A DNA stretch of 64,000 nucleotides from Dehalobacter sp. 12DCB1. GTDB lineage: Bacteria > Bacillota > Desulfitobacteriia > Desulfitobacteriales > Syntrophobotulaceae. The notes under the pieces are model-generated. The model searched no databases, was not told where the DNA came from, and saw nothing but the letters and a program-made list of their open reading frames with translations. Each line of letters starts with the position of its first letter. Within the stretch, counting starts at the first letter, position 1. The position numbers and the translations under genes were made by a program. Location: assembly GCF_004343605.1 (NCBI RefSeq), contig NZ_POSF01000014.1, positions 1 through 64,000 of the forward strand. Reading direction: 5' to 3'. Below, in pieces: positions 54,997-64,000 of this stretch.

Positions 54997-57270
54997 CTAT
55001 ATCTTAGACAGCCGGGCATACTCAGCAATCAGTTTTTTAACTACACCGCTGAAAACAACCGTGATTTCAGCACTGTTCCCTTCACCTTTTACGGACATTA
55101 CAATACCGTGGCCGAATTTGGGATGCTCGACTTTGTCACCGACCAGAAAGCTTCCGGGATCAGAGCTTACAACAGACGATCCACTGTCCTTCCAGCTTTT
55201 ACATCCGGTAAAGGAATTGCCTGAAGCGTAAGCAGTATCACCACCAGCATAGTTCCTGGTTTGGGAAGAAGACCCGAATCCTCTCCCAAGAATCTCCCGA
55301 CGGGATATTTCCTCTTTCAAAAGTTCTTCGGGGATCTCTTTCAGGAAACGGGAAGGTACACTGCTCTGGATATGACCATAGATCATCCTTTGTTCGGTCG
55401 TACTCAGGAATAGCTTTTCTCTGGCCCGAGTAATCGTGACATAACACAGCCGACGTTCCTCTTCGAGCAGATACGTCTCCAAAAGGCTTCTGCTACTTGG
55501 GAAAATCCCGTCTTCCATTCCGACCGCAAACACGACCGGGAATTCCAATCCTTTGGCACTGTGCATGGTCATCAGCTTCACGGCATCTTCCTCTTCATCA
55601 AAACTGTCGATTTCCGCGACCAGCGAAACCTGTTCTAGGAATCCTCCCAGAATAAGCATATTCTGGTCAGCCTCCAGATCAGGATCTTCGAGGTAATCTT
55701 GAAGGTTATTATCGTACTCGGCTGTTACGGATAAAAATTCATTGAGGTTCTCTATCCGAGCTTCAGCCTCCACGGTATTCTCCGCTCTAAGTGAGGCCAT
55801 GTATCCTGTATCTCTTATGATCTTCTCCGTCAGCTGAGTCAGTGGCACACCCTTTTGAGCTTCCTGCCTTAAAGACATCATCAGTTCATAGAAGTTCGTA
55901 AGTGTGCCGACGCCTTTGGTCTGGAGACCGGGAATATACGCTGCCTCAGTCAGCGCATCCAAAATCGGCAGGCCCTGTTCCTCAGCGTACTCCAGTATTT
56001 TATCCAGACTGCTTTTTCCAATACCTCTTTTGGGCACATTAATGACCCTGGCAAAACTGACGCGGTCGGCCGGATTGTTCAGCAGCCGCAAATAAGCCAG
56101 GATATCCTTGATTTCGAGCCGTTCATAGAACTTAACCCCGGAATATATCCTGTAGGGTATGCTTTCCTTCATGAGGTGTTCTTCCAGCACCCTGGACTGG
56201 GCATTCGTACGGTACAGTATCGCAAAATCGTTATACGGTCTGCCTTCTGTATCAGCCAGATCACGAATTTTTCCGGTCACAAAGCGGGCTTCGTCATGCT
56301 CATCTGTTGCTTTAAAGAGAACAATTTCCTCTCCTTCTGTATTTTCTGTCCAGAGGGATTTCCCTTTGCGGTTATCATTATTACTGACGACTTCGTTAGC
56401 AGCCCGCAGTATCTTCTGAGTCGAACGGTAATTCTGCTCCAGCTTCAATACTTTGGCTTCCGGGTAGTCTCTTTCAAAATCCAGGATATTTTGGATATCG
56501 GCACCTCTCCAGCCGTAGACGGACTGATCGTCGTCCCCGACGACGCAAAGGTTACGGTAGCACGCGGCCAGCTGCTTGATCAGAATATACTGGGCATGAT
56601 TGGTATCCTGGTACTCATCGACGAGGATGTAGCGGAATTTCTCCTGATAGTAGCTTAGGACATTCGGGTTTTCCCTGAATATTTTCACTGTCAGCATGAT
56701 GATGTCATCAAAATCCAGGGCATTATTGCCGGAAAGCTTTCTCTGGTATAGGCGGTAGGCCTCAGCCGCTTTTTCGGTAAAGAAATCTCTGGCCTCCGCA
56801 GCAAAAGCATCAGGCCCTAAAAGCTTGTTTTTAGCATCACTGATCGTCGCCAAAACAGCCCGCGGCGCAAACTTCTTATCATCAAGATTTAGTTCTTTGA
56901 GACACTCCTTGAGTACTGTCAGCTGATCCCCGGAATCATAGATCACAAAGCTCCGGGAATATTCCGGCAGGATATTGATTTCCCGCCTTAAGATCCGCAC
57001 GCAGGTAGAATGAAAGGTCGCTACCCAGAGTCCCTCGCCCTCACTGCCTACCAGCGCAAGAACACGGTCTCTCATCTCTTTAGCAGCCTTATTCGTAAAC
57101 GTGATCGCAAGAATGTTCCAGGGATTAACGCCTTTGGCTACCAGATGAGCGATCCTGTAAGTCAATACTCTTGTCTTGCCTGAACCGGCCCCGGCTAAAA
57201 TAAGAAGAGGACCCTCTCCGCTTTCAACTGCTTCCCGTTGGACAGGGTTCAGGTCCTTAAGATAATACAT
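54997..57270 (-). CDS. pcrA: ATP-dependent DNA helicase PcrA/UvrD
   Basis: A 757-residue superfamily 1A helicase. It has the Q motif LNPVQREAVE, Walker A LILAGAGSGKTRVLTYRIAH, motif Ia ITFTNKAAKEMRDRV, motif II LVDEYQDTN, motif III VVGDDDQSVYGWRGAD, motif IV LEQNYRST, motif V TMHSAKGLEFPVVF and motif VI ERRLCYVTITRA. The C-terminal VGDKVEHPKFGHGIV is the PcrA RNA-polymerase-binding Tudor-like domain. It unwinds DNA in repair and replication. The start is the ATG at 57270; a GTG four codons earlier overlaps the ribosome-binding site. Confidence 0.96.
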   Translation of the reverse strand: MYYLKDLNPVQREAVESGEGPLLILAGAGSGKTRVLTYRIAHLVAKGVNPWNILAITFTNKAAKEMRDRVLALVGSEGEGLWVATFHSTCVRILRREINILPEYSRSFVIYDSGDQLTVLKECLKELNLDDKKFAPRAVLATISDAKNKLLGPDAFAAEARDFFTEKAAEAYRLYQRKLSGNNALDFDDIIMLTVKIFRENPNVLSYYQEKFRYILVDEYQDTNHAQYILIKQLAACYRNLCVVGDDDQSVYGWRGADIQNILDFERDYPEAKVLKLEQNYRSTQKILRAANEVVSNNDNRKGKSLWTENTEGEEIVLFKATDEHDEARFVTGKIRDLADTEGRPYNDFAILYRTNAQSRVLEEHLMKESIPYRIYSGVKFYERLEIKDILAYLRLLNNPADRVSFARVINVPKRGIGKSSLDKILEYAEEQGLPILDALTEAAYIPGLQTKGVGTLTNFYELMMSLRQEAQKGVPLTQLTEKIIRDTGYMASLRAENTVEAEARIENLNEFLSVTAEYDNNLQDYLEDPDLEADQNMLILGGFLEQVSLVAEIDSFDEEEDAVKLMTMHSAKGLEFPVVFAVGMEDGIFPSSRSLLETYLLEEERRLCYVTITRAREKLFLSTTEQRMIYGHIQSSVPSRFLKEIPEELLKEEISRREILGRGFGSSSQTRNYAGGDTAYASGNSFTGCKSWKDSGSSVVSSDPGSFLVGDKVEHPKFGHGIVMSVKGEGNSAEITVVFSGVVKKLIAEYARLSKI

Positions 57271-57419
57271 TGATAAGATCACCTTTCTGTCATTTCCAAA
57301 TTAAAATCTTCAAATATAAACGTTTATGGCCAACACAAAAACATTATCCTTATTTTACCACATAAGAAGTAAAAGGAGAACGGGTGTTCGAGAAAAATAA
57401 TTAGATTAATTATAAGAGA

Positions 57420-57737
57420 TTAATCGCAATATCCTTTATTTTTCAATTTGCTGAGATGCGATGTCAGAACCTCATTGAGATCAATCCCGTAATGCTCTTC
57501 CAGAACGAACATCATGGTGACCGCAGTCTGAGCAACATCCATCAGCTCCTTGGCGACCATCTGCATCGCTTCTGCCTCTTCCACCCGCAGCGCCTCTCCG
57601 TTTAAGCCACGGAATTTTCCGATCGCCTGAGCAAGTTCTCCAGATTCTTCCATGATCTTTAACGCAGTACTTTCGAGGGAAGGGCTCAGCCTGTTCAAAC
57701 GCGGCAATGTGATGGTCTTCATTACTTTTTCGTTCAT
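57420..57737 (-). CDS. MazG-like nucleotide pyrophosphohydrolase
   Basis: A 105-residue helical protein with the MazG-type metal site: LKIMEESGELAQAIGKFRG (EExxE) and AKELMDVAQTAVTMMFVLEE (ExxxD). It probably hydrolyses a nucleoside triphosphate for housecleaning. It overlaps the zinc-ribbon gene by four bases, and both lie between hisIE and pcrA. The first five codons may be a lead-in, since MKTITLPRLNRL is the conserved start. Confidence 0.82.
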   Translation of the reverse strand: MNEKVMKTITLPRLNRLSPSLESTALKIMEESGELAQAIGKFRGLNGEALRVEEAEAMQMVAKELMDVAQTAVTMMFVLEEHYGIDLNEVLTSHLSKLKNKGYCD

Positions 57738-57919
57738 GCTTTTTCTCCCTTAGCAGGCATTACGACATCTTCACTTTGAACAAATGTATTGCAGGCTGTG
57801 CAAGAATAGCTGATGGTTTTGATCTTCACTGTACGGTCCCCGTTTTTTTCTTCTCTTACTGTTTCAGTCAATGCCATTGGCTGCAAGAGTTGACATCTTG
57901 GACAATATTGATGATCCAT
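57734..57919 (-). CDS. Small zinc-ribbon-like protein
   Basis: A 61-residue protein with CPRC near the N-terminus (MDHQYCPRCQLLQPMALT) and CTAC near residue 42 (SYSCTACNTFVQSED), a two-CxxC zinc-ribbon layout. It starts at an ATG preceded by GGGGATGAG and ends inside the MazG-like start, so they are co-translated. The function is unknown; small zinc ribbons often bind RNA, DNA or protein. Confidence 0.72.
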   Translation of the reverse strand: MDHQYCPRCQLLQPMALTETVREEKNGDRTVKIKTISYSCTACNTFVQSEDVVMPAKGEKA

Positions 57920-57982
57920 TTAACTCATCCCCCATCAACAGGATAATACCCAGTATTCTAAGCATCCTTGTGAAATATAAAT

Positions 57983-58663
57983 TTATTTTCTTCTTGAATT
58001 GAGCTCTTCGGCAATCTCAGATAAAGGTACGTTTCTGTCTTCCAGCATGACAAGCAGGTGGTACAGCAGATCGGAAGCTTCATAGCGGATCTCACTGAGT
58101 GAATTGTTTTTAGCGGCAATGATGACTTCCGCACATTCCTCACCGATTTTTTTCAAGATTTTGTCGATCCCTTTGGCAAAGAGATAGGTCGTATAGGCAC
58201 CTTCCGGCCTCTCGATATTTCTCTGCTTGATGACTTCGGCGAGCATTTCCAAAGTTCTACCCAGAGAGACAGTAGGTTTGGTATTCGGTTGGCCGCAGCA
58301 CGTTTCAGATCCTGGCAGGTAGTGAAAACAGGAGTAATAGTTTTCATGGCAGGCCATTCCAGTTTGTTTGACTTTCAGAAGAATCGTATCGCGGTCACAG
58401 TCAAACCGGATATCGACGATTTCCTGGTAATGACCTGAAGTTTCTCCCTTGACCCAGAGCTGGTTTCTGCTGCGGCTGAAATAACACGCTTTGCCTTCAG
58501 TCAGCGTTTTTTTCAGTGCTTCCTGATTCATGTAGGCGAGCATTAGCACTTCTCCACTTTCGGCATCCTGGGCAATGGCCGGAGCAAGACCTTTTTCATC
58601 CCACTTCACAGCCTGTACGGTTTTGGAAATATCGATACACCCTGACTCAAATCTACTGTTCAT
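57983..58663 (-). CDS. hisIE: Phosphoribosyl-AMP cyclohydrolase / phosphoribosyl-ATP pyrophosphatase
   Basis: A 226-residue bifunctional enzyme of histidine steps 2 and 3. The HisI part (residues 1-~115) has [37 protein letters not shown] and the metal-binding [20 protein letters not shown], plus SCFHY. The HisE part (~130-226) has [36 protein letters not shown] and the [14 protein letters not shown] metal motif. It is the last gene of the his operon. Confidence 0.96.
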   Translation of the reverse strand: MNSRFESGCIDISKTVQAVKWDEKGLAPAIAQDAESGEVLMLAYMNQEALKKTLTEGKACYFSRSRNQLWVKGETSGHYQEIVDIRFDCDRDTILLKVKQTGMACHENYYSCFHYLPGSETCCGQPNTKPTVSLGRTLEMLAEVIKQRNIERPEGAYTTYLFAKGIDKILKKIGEECAEVIIAAKNNSLSEIRYEASDLLYHLLVMLEDRNVPLSEIAEELNSRRK

Positions 58664-58728
58664 CTTGGTTGACTCCTTTTTTAATATCCCAATTTGCTTT
58701 TTTTCCTGCGATTATCAATTTCTTAAGA

Positions 58729-59487
58729 TTATCTTCGAACGGGTATGCCTTTTCCGGCCAGATAATCTTTTGTCTCTTTGATGCTGTACTCCCTGTAATG
58801 AAAAATCGACGCGGCTAAGACAGCATCCGCTTCCCCCTCCGTCAGACCTTCCGCCATATGTTTCAGGTTTCCGACTCCTCCGCTCGCAATTAATGGAATG
58901 GTCACAGCCCTGCTTACCAACCGGTTCAGTTCGTTATCATAGCCCTCTTTGGTTCCGTCACGATCCATCGAAGTCAGCAGGATTTCACCTGCCCCAAGTT
59001 CTTCAACTTTCCGGGCCCATTCCAGTACATCTGTCCCGGTCGGTTTACGGCCTCCGTGCGTATACACTTCCCAACGGCCCTCTCCGACTTTGCGGGCATC
59101 GATTGCGACAACAATGCACTGGCTGCCGAATGTGAGAGCCCCTTGTTCGATCAATTCCGGATTTTGAACAGCAGCCGTATTTAAGGAGACTTTATCTGCT
59201 CCGGCACGCAGCATTCTCCGGATATCCTCAATCGTTCTTAAGCCCCCGCCGATGGTAAAGGGAATAAACACTTTCTCAGCAGTCCTTCGGACGACATCGA
59301 CCATGGTTTCACGGCCTTCGGCAGAAGCTGAAATATCCAAAAATACAAGTTCATCGGCACCCTCGCGATCGTACAGCGAAGCAAGTTCCACAGGGTCTCC
59401 CGCATCCCGCAGGTGAATAAAATTCGTTCCTTTAACTACCCGGCCATCATGCACATCGAGGCAAGGTATAATTCGTTTGGCAAGCAT
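58729..59487 (-). CDS. hisF: Imidazole glycerol phosphate synthase cyclase subunit
   Basis: A 252-residue TIM-barrel subunit. The N-terminal [20 protein letters not shown] carries the catalytic Asp near residue 11, and [20 protein letters not shown] has the second catalytic Asp. The phosphate-binding loops are [12 protein letters not shown] and [11 protein letters not shown]. It works with HisH. It is separated from hisA by an unusual 220-base insert. Confidence 0.96.
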   Translation of the reverse strand: MLAKRIIPCLDVHDGRVVKGTNFIHLRDAGDPVELASLYDREGADELVFLDISASAEGRETMVDVVRRTAEKVFIPFTIGGGLRTIEDIRRMLRAGADKVSLNTAAVQNPELIEQGALTFGSQCIVVAIDARKVGEGRWEVYTHGGRKPTGTDVLEWARKVEELGAGEILLTSMDRDGTKEGYDNELNRLVSRAVTIPLIASGGVGNLKHMAEGLTEGEADAVLAASIFHYREYSIKETKDYLAGKGIPVRR

Positions 59488-59518
59488 TTATTTTGCTCCT
59501 TTTGCTTGGGTAGGTCAC

Positions 59519-59663
59519 CGTAATGGAGGGCCGCTTTCGGTCGTTGTGTCTTGACACAAAATTCCGTGCTTCTTGTCGAATACCATGTTATCCGTGACGT
59601 ATTCGACCCTATGTACTTCCTGTACCGTCGCCTTGCTCCACTTGGCGCTGGCTGTCCATTACG
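59519..59663. mobile_element. MITE-like insert with terminal inverted repeats between hisA and hisF
   Basis: The 220-base hisA-hisF gap contains a ~145-base unit bounded by CGTAATGGA (59519-59527) and its exact complement TCCATTACG (59655-59663). Inside are further inverted repeats: TTGTGTC/GACACAA around 59543-59558, and TCGAATA/TATTCGA (about 59576-59606). No ORF is seen. Structure and position suggest a non-autonomous miniature element or a structured RNA. GC content is higher than in the surrounding gap. Confidence 0.5.
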
Positions 59664-59710
59664 CGACTTAATCTATGAGATATAAGTAAAAGTTAAATAG
59701 AAATTATATT

Positions 59711-60439
59711 CTAGGCGATCACCCGCAGTGCCTCTTCCAGCGTGAAAGCGCCTGAATAGATAGCCTTTCCGACAATAGCACCTTCAATCGCTATTCCACG
59801 GTCAGCCTCCGCCTTCAGTTTATCCAGATCGTCCAACGCGGAAATACCGCCGGATGCAATCACCTTAAGTCCGGTCGTCTCGGCCATCCTGACCGTGCTG
59901 GCAATGTTCGGACCGCCAAGCATTCCGTCCCTGGAAATGTCGGTGAAGACAATCCGGGAAACGCCGACTTGCTTCATCGCTTTACCGAGATCCTCAGCTT
60001 TGAGGCCGGTGCTTTCCGCCCATCCCTGAACCGCGACCATGCCGTCTTTGGCATCGATCCCGACAATAATCTGATCGCCATACCTGCGAACAGCCTCTGT
60101 CACAAGCTCCGGATCCCTTACCGCGACCGTCCCGAGTATGACCCTTGATACACCTAAATCCAGCAGTTCCTCGATCCTGGCCAGTGTCCGGATACCACCG
60201 CCCACCTGAATCTTCAACGAAACATTCTTTACAATATCCCGAATGGCTTCATCGTTTACGGGCTTTCCGGAAAATGCCCCGTTCAGGTCGACGATATGCA
60301 GAACCTTTGACCCTCTGTCCATGAAATCGGCCGCCACCCCTGCAGGGTCATCGGAGTATACGGTTGCATCCTCCATTCTACCCTGCAGGAGACGGACAAC
60401 TTTGCCGTCTTTTAAATCAATCGCCGGATATATGATCAT
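59711..60439 (-). CDS. hisA: Phosphoribosylformimino-AICAR isomerase
   Basis: A 242-residue TIM-barrel isomerase. It starts MIIYPAIDLKDGKVVRLLQG with the catalytic Asp and ends its phosphate loops in VGGGIRTLARIEELL and IASGGISALDDLDKL; a second catalytic Asp is in IVFTDISRDGMLGG. The start is set at the ATG overlapping the hisH stop (ATGA), giving the usual length. Confidence 0.95.
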   Translation of the reverse strand: MIIYPAIDLKDGKVVRLLQGRMEDATVYSDDPAGVAADFMDRGSKVLHIVDLNGAFSGKPVNDEAIRDIVKNVSLKIQVGGGIRTLARIEELLDLGVSRVILGTVAVRDPELVTEAVRRYGDQIIVGIDAKDGMVAVQGWAESTGLKAEDLGKAMKQVGVSRIVFTDISRDGMLGGPNIASTVRMAETTGLKVIASGGISALDDLDKLKAEADRGIAIEGAIVGKAIYSGAFTLEEALRVIA

Positions 60440-61047
60440 TGATTTTTCACCCATTTCCCAAAATTATCGAGCATGACCAGACCCCAGGGGCTGGACTTCT
60501 CCGGGTGGAACTGTGCACCCCAGACATTGTCTTTGCCGACCAGGGCAGGAAACTCCAGTCCATAATCGCTGGTCCCGGCAATGTAGTCCTGATCGGCCGG
60601 CTGAGCAAAATAAGAGTGGACAAAATAGAAATAAGAATGGTTCGGAATATCATTACAAAGCATGTTCTGTCTGATAACATTTAGCTTATTCCATCCCATA
60701 TGCGGAATCTTCAAGCCCGGCGGGAATTTGACCACCCGGCCTTTCAGAAAACCAAGACCGCTATGTTCTCCATGCTCCTCACCAACCTCAAAAAGCAGCT
60801 GCATGCCGAGGCAAATGCCCAGAAAAGGTTTGCCGCTTTGTACATATTGTTTTAAAGGGTCAAGCCAGCCGCCTTTGGCGAGCTCATCCATGGCATCAGC
60901 GAAAGCGCCGACTCCAGGAAGAATAACTCCGTCCGTACCGGTCAGCTTCTCCGGAGATTCTATGATCTCCGCTAAAAATCCAAGTTTTTCAAACGCCTTT
61001 TCCACACTTCGTAGATTTCCGCGTCCATAGTCTACTATGCCTATCAT
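60436..61047 (-). CDS. hisH: Imidazole glycerol phosphate synthase glutaminase subunit
   Basis: A 203-residue class I glutamine amidotransferase. The oxyanion motif is GVILPGVGAF, the nucleophilic Cys is in FLGICLGMQLLFEVGEEHG, and the His-Glu pair is in VWGAQFHPEKSSPWG. It supplies ammonia to HisF. The ATG starts at MIGIVDYGRGNLRSVEKAFE. It overlaps hisA by four bases. Confidence 0.96.
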   Translation of the reverse strand: MIGIVDYGRGNLRSVEKAFEKLGFLAEIIESPEKLTGTDGVILPGVGAFADAMDELAKGGWLDPLKQYVQSGKPFLGICLGMQLLFEVGEEHGEHSGLGFLKGRVVKFPPGLKIPHMGWNKLNVIRQNMLCNDIPNHSYFYFVHSYFAQPADQDYIAGTSDYGLEFPALVGKDNVWGAQFHPEKSSPWGLVMLDNFGKWVKNQ

Positions 61048-61136
61048 TCTAATGATGTCCTCCAGTAATTACACGGACTATTTTATCAGTTAGTACCTTG
61101 TCAACCATACAATTAGAATAGAATAATAGGTCTATT

Positions 61137-61721
61137 CTATAAGCTCCCTTTGGTAGAGGGCACACCGTCAACAAGACTGCTTTTCCTTACAGCAAGTCCA
61201 AGGGCCCTGCCCGCGGCTTTGAATACAGCCTCGAGAATGTGGTGCCTGTTTTTTCCGTCCAGCATGCCTATATGCAGCGTGATGCCGGCATTCGTCGCCA
61301 GGGCCCGAAAAAATTCTTCCGCCATCTCTACAGGGAAATCACCGACCATCCCTTCCGGGCAATCTACTTTCCAGACCAAGAACCCGCGGTTGGAAATATC
61401 TGCAGCAACCTGAACCAGGGCTTCATCCATCGGAAACAGGCAGTCCCCGACCCTCTCAATTCCGGACTTGTCCCCAAGCGCTTCTTTCATCGCCTGTCCA
61501 AGAACGATCCCGCAGTCTTCCACCAAATGGTGCTGGTCAACTTTCAGGTCCCCCCCGGCTTCAATCTCCAGATCAAAATGGGCAAACCGGCAAAAGGCAT
61601 CAAGCATGTGGTCAAAAAAACCGATCCCGGTATCTACGCTTACTCTACCGCTGCCGTCAATGGCCAGCGCCAGTGTTATTTCCGTCTCCAGGGTTGTTCT
61701 GCTTAGATTGGCACTCCTCAC
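61137..61721 (-). CDS. hisB: Imidazoleglycerol-phosphate dehydratase
   Basis: A 194-residue monofunctional HisB. The metal-binding repeats are GFFDHMLDAFCRFAHFD with DQHHLVEDCG, and the second set ITLHIGMLDGKNRHHILEAV. It has VDTGIGFFDH and KSSLVDGVPSTKGSL at the C-terminus, and the family's normal length. It lies between hisD and hisH, 90 bases upstream of hisH. Confidence 0.96.
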   Translation of the reverse strand: MRSANLSRTTLETEITLALAIDGSGRVSVDTGIGFFDHMLDAFCRFAHFDLEIEAGGDLKVDQHHLVEDCGIVLGQAMKEALGDKSGIERVGDCLFPMDEALVQVAADISNRGFLVWKVDCPEGMVGDFPVEMAEEFFRALATNAGITLHIGMLDGKNRHHILEAVFKAAGRALGLAVRKSSLVDGVPSTKGSL

Positions 61722-61791
61722 TCTATAGGCCCCCTTATTAACCTTATTTTTATATTATACATGAATTTACTGTTCTTCCGCTATCACGATT

Positions 61792-63078
61792 TCAAAGCTT
61801 CTTCTGTCTGACCTCTACAGCCCTGGCATGTGCTTCCAGCCCTTCTTTGCGGGCAAGGTATGCAATCTGGGCGGTATCCCTTTGCAAAGCTTCTTCGGAA
61901 TAGTTGATTACACTTATTCTTTTAACAAAGGTGTCGACGCCAAGGACAGAGTAAAAGCGGGCGGTTCCCCCGGTCGGCAGGATATGGTTTGGTCCCGCAA
62001 AATAATCACCGACCGGTTCCGGTGTATATCTCCCCAGGAACACCGCCCCGGCATTTTTCACCTTGCCCAGCCAGGCGAACGGTTCCTGCACAGCGAGTTC
62101 AAAGTGTTCGGGGGCAATGCGGTTGACAAGGTTTATCCCTTCCTGAATATCCCTGACCAGAATTGCAGCCCCGTAAGTATCCCAGGAATCCCTGGCAATT
62201 TCAGCCCGCGGCAGTGCTTCAAGCTGGCGCTCCACCTCAAGCACCGTCTTTTCCAGCAAATCGGAACACGGTGAAACGAGAATTGCTGAGGCAAGCCTGT
62301 CATGTTCAGCCTGCGAAAGCAGGTCTGCCGCCAGCTCCTCCGGGACAGCGCTTTCATCCGCAAGGATAAGGATCTCGCTCGGTCCGGCCAGCATATCGAT
62401 ATCTACGGTTCCATAGACCATTTTCTTAGCAAGGGTTACAAAAATATTGCCGGGCCCTGTAATCTTATCCACAGGGGCAATCGATGCTGTGCCGAAAGCA
62501 AGAGCAGCGACCGCCTGGGCGCCTCCGACCTTATAGATCTCTTTGACACCGCACTCCGCGGCAGCGACCAGTACCTCCGGCAAAAGGCTTCCATCTTTCA
62601 GCGGCGGAGAAACCATGACGATCTCCTCGACTCCAGCCACGGCTGCCGGAAGCGCATTCATCAGAACGGAAGATGGATAAGCTGCTGTTCCCCCCGGAAC
62701 ATAGACCCCGACCCGCTGCAAAGGGCGAATGACTTGGCCAAGGATACTGCCGTCTTCGGCAGTATCAAACCAGGAAACCCTTTTTTGCTTTTCGTGGTAG
62801 GTTCTAATGTTGTTGATCGCCTGACTGATTGCTTCCAGGTACTCATCATCTACTTTTTTATAAGCTTCCCATATCTCCTGGTCGGTGACCCGAAGTCCCG
62901 AGGCCTTCAGGTCAACCCCGTCAAACGCGGCAGTCAAGTCATAAATGGCTTCATCACCCTGTTCACGCACCTTTTGCAGGATTCCTGCCACTTTTTCTTC
63001 CAAGTCACGGTCATTGCCGTAGGATTTATTAATAAGCGTTTTCAGGTCAATATCCTCAATTTTTTGTACAGTCTTCAT
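61792..63078 (-). CDS. hisD: Histidinol dehydrogenase
   Basis: A 428-residue enzyme for the last two steps of histidine synthesis. Motifs are RVGVYVPGGTAAYPSSVLMN, IYKVGGAQAVAALAFGT, ITGPGNIFVTLAKKMVYG, DLLSQAEHD (metal-binding His/Asp) and GDYFAGPNHILPTGGTARFY. It starts with MKTVQKIEDIDLKTL. hisG is 24 bases upstream. Confidence 0.97.
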   Translation of the reverse strand: MKTVQKIEDIDLKTLINKSYGNDRDLEEKVAGILQKVREQGDEAIYDLTAAFDGVDLKASGLRVTDQEIWEAYKKVDDEYLEAISQAINNIRTYHEKQKRVSWFDTAEDGSILGQVIRPLQRVGVYVPGGTAAYPSSVLMNALPAAVAGVEEIVMVSPPLKDGSLLPEVLVAAAECGVKEIYKVGGAQAVAALAFGTASIAPVDKITGPGNIFVTLAKKMVYGTVDIDMLAGPSEILILADESAVPEELAADLLSQAEHDRLASAILVSPCSDLLEKTVLEVERQLEALPRAEIARDSWDTYGAAILVRDIQEGINLVNRIAPEHFELAVQEPFAWLGKVKNAGAVFLGRYTPEPVGDYFAGPNHILPTGGTARFYSVLGVDTFVKRISVINYSEEALQRDTAQIAYLARKEGLEAHARAVEVRQKKL

Positions 63079-63101
63079 CGTCTAAACCTCCTTTGGCAAT
63101 A

Positions 63102-63773
63102 TCAGTCGTACTGCTGGACAAGGACTCTCATTTTTTCTGCAAGCCCCTGAATACGTTCGTATTTTACCCGATAGGACACGCGATTGGCAATCATTCTGCT
63201 CGTAGCTTCAAGGATCTGGGCGACCTCGGCCAGATTATTCTCTCTTAAGGTCTTACCGGTTGAGACAATATCCACAATCATCTCAGCCAGACCCACCCGG
63301 GGAGCAAGTTCAATATTGCCATGCAGTTTGATCGGTGTAACCTGCATACCGTGCTCATTGAAGAACAGTTGGGCAACTCTCGGGAACTTGGTTGCAGCTC
63401 TCTTTTGGTTTAGCACGCTCAGGTCATATTGTCCGTCAGGCAGCTTCTGCGGCAGGTTTTCCTCCGGCATCGCCACAACAAAGCGGCAATACCCGAATTT
63501 TAAGTCAACCAGTTCAGCAACATCTTTGTTTTGTTCGATTACGGTATCCTTGCCGACGAAACCGATATCTGCCGCTCCCTGTTCTACATAAGTGGGAATA
63601 TCCGTCGGGCGGCAAATGATAATCCTCGCCTCTGATCCAGGAAGATCAAACAGCAGTTTACGGGAATCATTTTCTACCGATCTGCAGTCCAGCCCCGCTT
63701 CAGTCAGAAGCGCCACTGAATCCGTCAGTAATTTTCCTTTTGGCAGCGCTATGGTTAAATAATTTTTCGGCAC
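63102..63773 (-). CDS. hisG: ATP phosphoribosyltransferase, short form
   Basis: A 223-residue catalytic subunit. Motifs are [17 protein letters not shown], the ATP/PRPP site [20 protein letters not shown] and [15 protein letters not shown]. At ~220 residues it lacks the C-terminal regulatory domain and so needs HisZ, which is encoded upstream and is partly visible at the window edge. The start is GTG at 63773. Confidence 0.96.
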   Translation of the reverse strand: MPKNYLTIALPKGKLLTDSVALLTEAGLDCRSVENDSRKLLFDLPGSEARIIICRPTDIPTYVEQGAADIGFVGKDTVIEQNKDVAELVDLKFGYCRFVVAMPEENLPQKLPDGQYDLSVLNQKRAATKFPRVAQLFFNEHGMQVTPIKLHGNIELAPRVGLAEMIVDIVSTGKTLRENNLAEVAQILEATSRMIANRVSYRVKYERIQGLAEKMRVLVQQYD

Positions 63774-63851
63774 AATACAAAGCCCCTTCCAAAGATTGAT
63801 GATTAGACCAATGGCCTTTTAAATTAATTGCTAACGATGTTAAATGACACT

Positions 63852-64000
63852 TATTTATTGCTCTCAATCTTCTCCAGCAGCGCAATTCCGCGGCTGGAAG
63901 CCAGGTTTCTGGCATCGGCGTCCGTCAGGAATCCGAGGGCCATCTCAACTTTTTTGCCGCTTTTTCTGAGCTCCCGGCAGCGTTTGATCACAGCTCCGGG
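63852..64000 (-). CDS. hisZ: ATP phosphoribosyltransferase regulatory subunit HisZ, C-terminal end (partial)
   Basis: Reading into the window edge, the minus strand encodes PGAVIKRCRELRKSGKKVEM, ALGFLTDADARNLASSRGIA and LLEKIESNK to a stop at 63852. This resembles the C-terminus of HisZ, a class II tRNA-synthetase-like partner of short HisG. The 5' part lies beyond position 64000. Its presence 78 bases upstream of hisG supports the assignment. Confidence 0.75.

Noticed and set aside
62302-63150. 282-codon plus-strand frame opposite hisD
   Set aside because: It is antisense to hisD, whose catalytic motifs are complete; composition is that of a shadow frame.

Overview
The window reads as chromosome of a low-to-mid GC, anaerobic, spore-forming-type Firmicute, most likely in the Peptococcaceae/Desulfitobacteriaceae group (Desulfosporosinus, Desulfitobacterium, Dehalobacter and relatives). 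This is inferred from the corrinoid methyltransferase pair, a homocitrate-synthase (NifV) type protein, GatCAB, RlmCD and YmaF/DUF2935-type proteins, and a his operon with a short HisG plus HisZ. No rRNA or tRNA gene was recognised. Almost all conserved genes lie on the minus strand.

Layout. 1-3.2 kb: accessory region with a DUF3102 protein, a DUF2971-like protein and several hairpins. 3.2-5.2 kb: corrinoid protein, UroD-fold methyltransferase and a 47-residue protein in one operon. 5.4-6.4 kb: DUF2935 protein. 6.5-26.6 kb: a complete Wzy-type exopolysaccharide/capsule locus read right to left. It has an LCP attachment protein, a CpsB/CapA/CapB phosphorelay, a priming glycosylphosphotransferase, an Alg14/Alg13-like transferase pair, two ATP-grasp ligases (one TupA-like), two GT4 enzymes, a Wzy-like polymerase, two thymidylate-kinase-like proteins (one fused to a nucleotidyltransferase-like domain), a Wzx flippase, a secreted beta-propeller/CBM96 protein, and Ugd plus a UDP-glucuronate epimerase. 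Together they predict a uronic-acid polymer that may carry amino-acid substituents.

27-31 kb: a His-rich YmaF protein, a 22-residue peptide gene, a Gln-rich coiled-coil protein and a three-domain LigD. 31-38.4 kb is a decay zone. It holds fragments of ku, an SDR, an ABC ATPase, fabF, large serine recombinases, a 5'-truncated transposase and an araC gene with an internal deletion, mixed with intact small genes (PadR/DUF1048, Imm5-like, a tandem-repeat protein, a methyltransferase). 38.6-39.5 kb: an intact SDR. 40-44.6 kb: an AAA ATPase plus subtilisin-like protease pair resembling the IetAS antiphage/toxin-antitoxin module, behind a serine recombinase and a possible direct-repeat operator.

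44.7-64 kb: core genes. They are rlmCD, a CPBP protease, nifV-like, gatB-gatA-gatC, a divergent P-loop ATPase, ligA, pcrA, a MazG-like protein with a zinc-ribbon protein, and the his operon hisZ(partial)-G-D-B-H-A-F-IE. The his operon is interrupted between hisA and hisF by a small element with terminal inverted repeats. No hisC is seen.

All family assignments come from reading motifs by eye. No database search was run.
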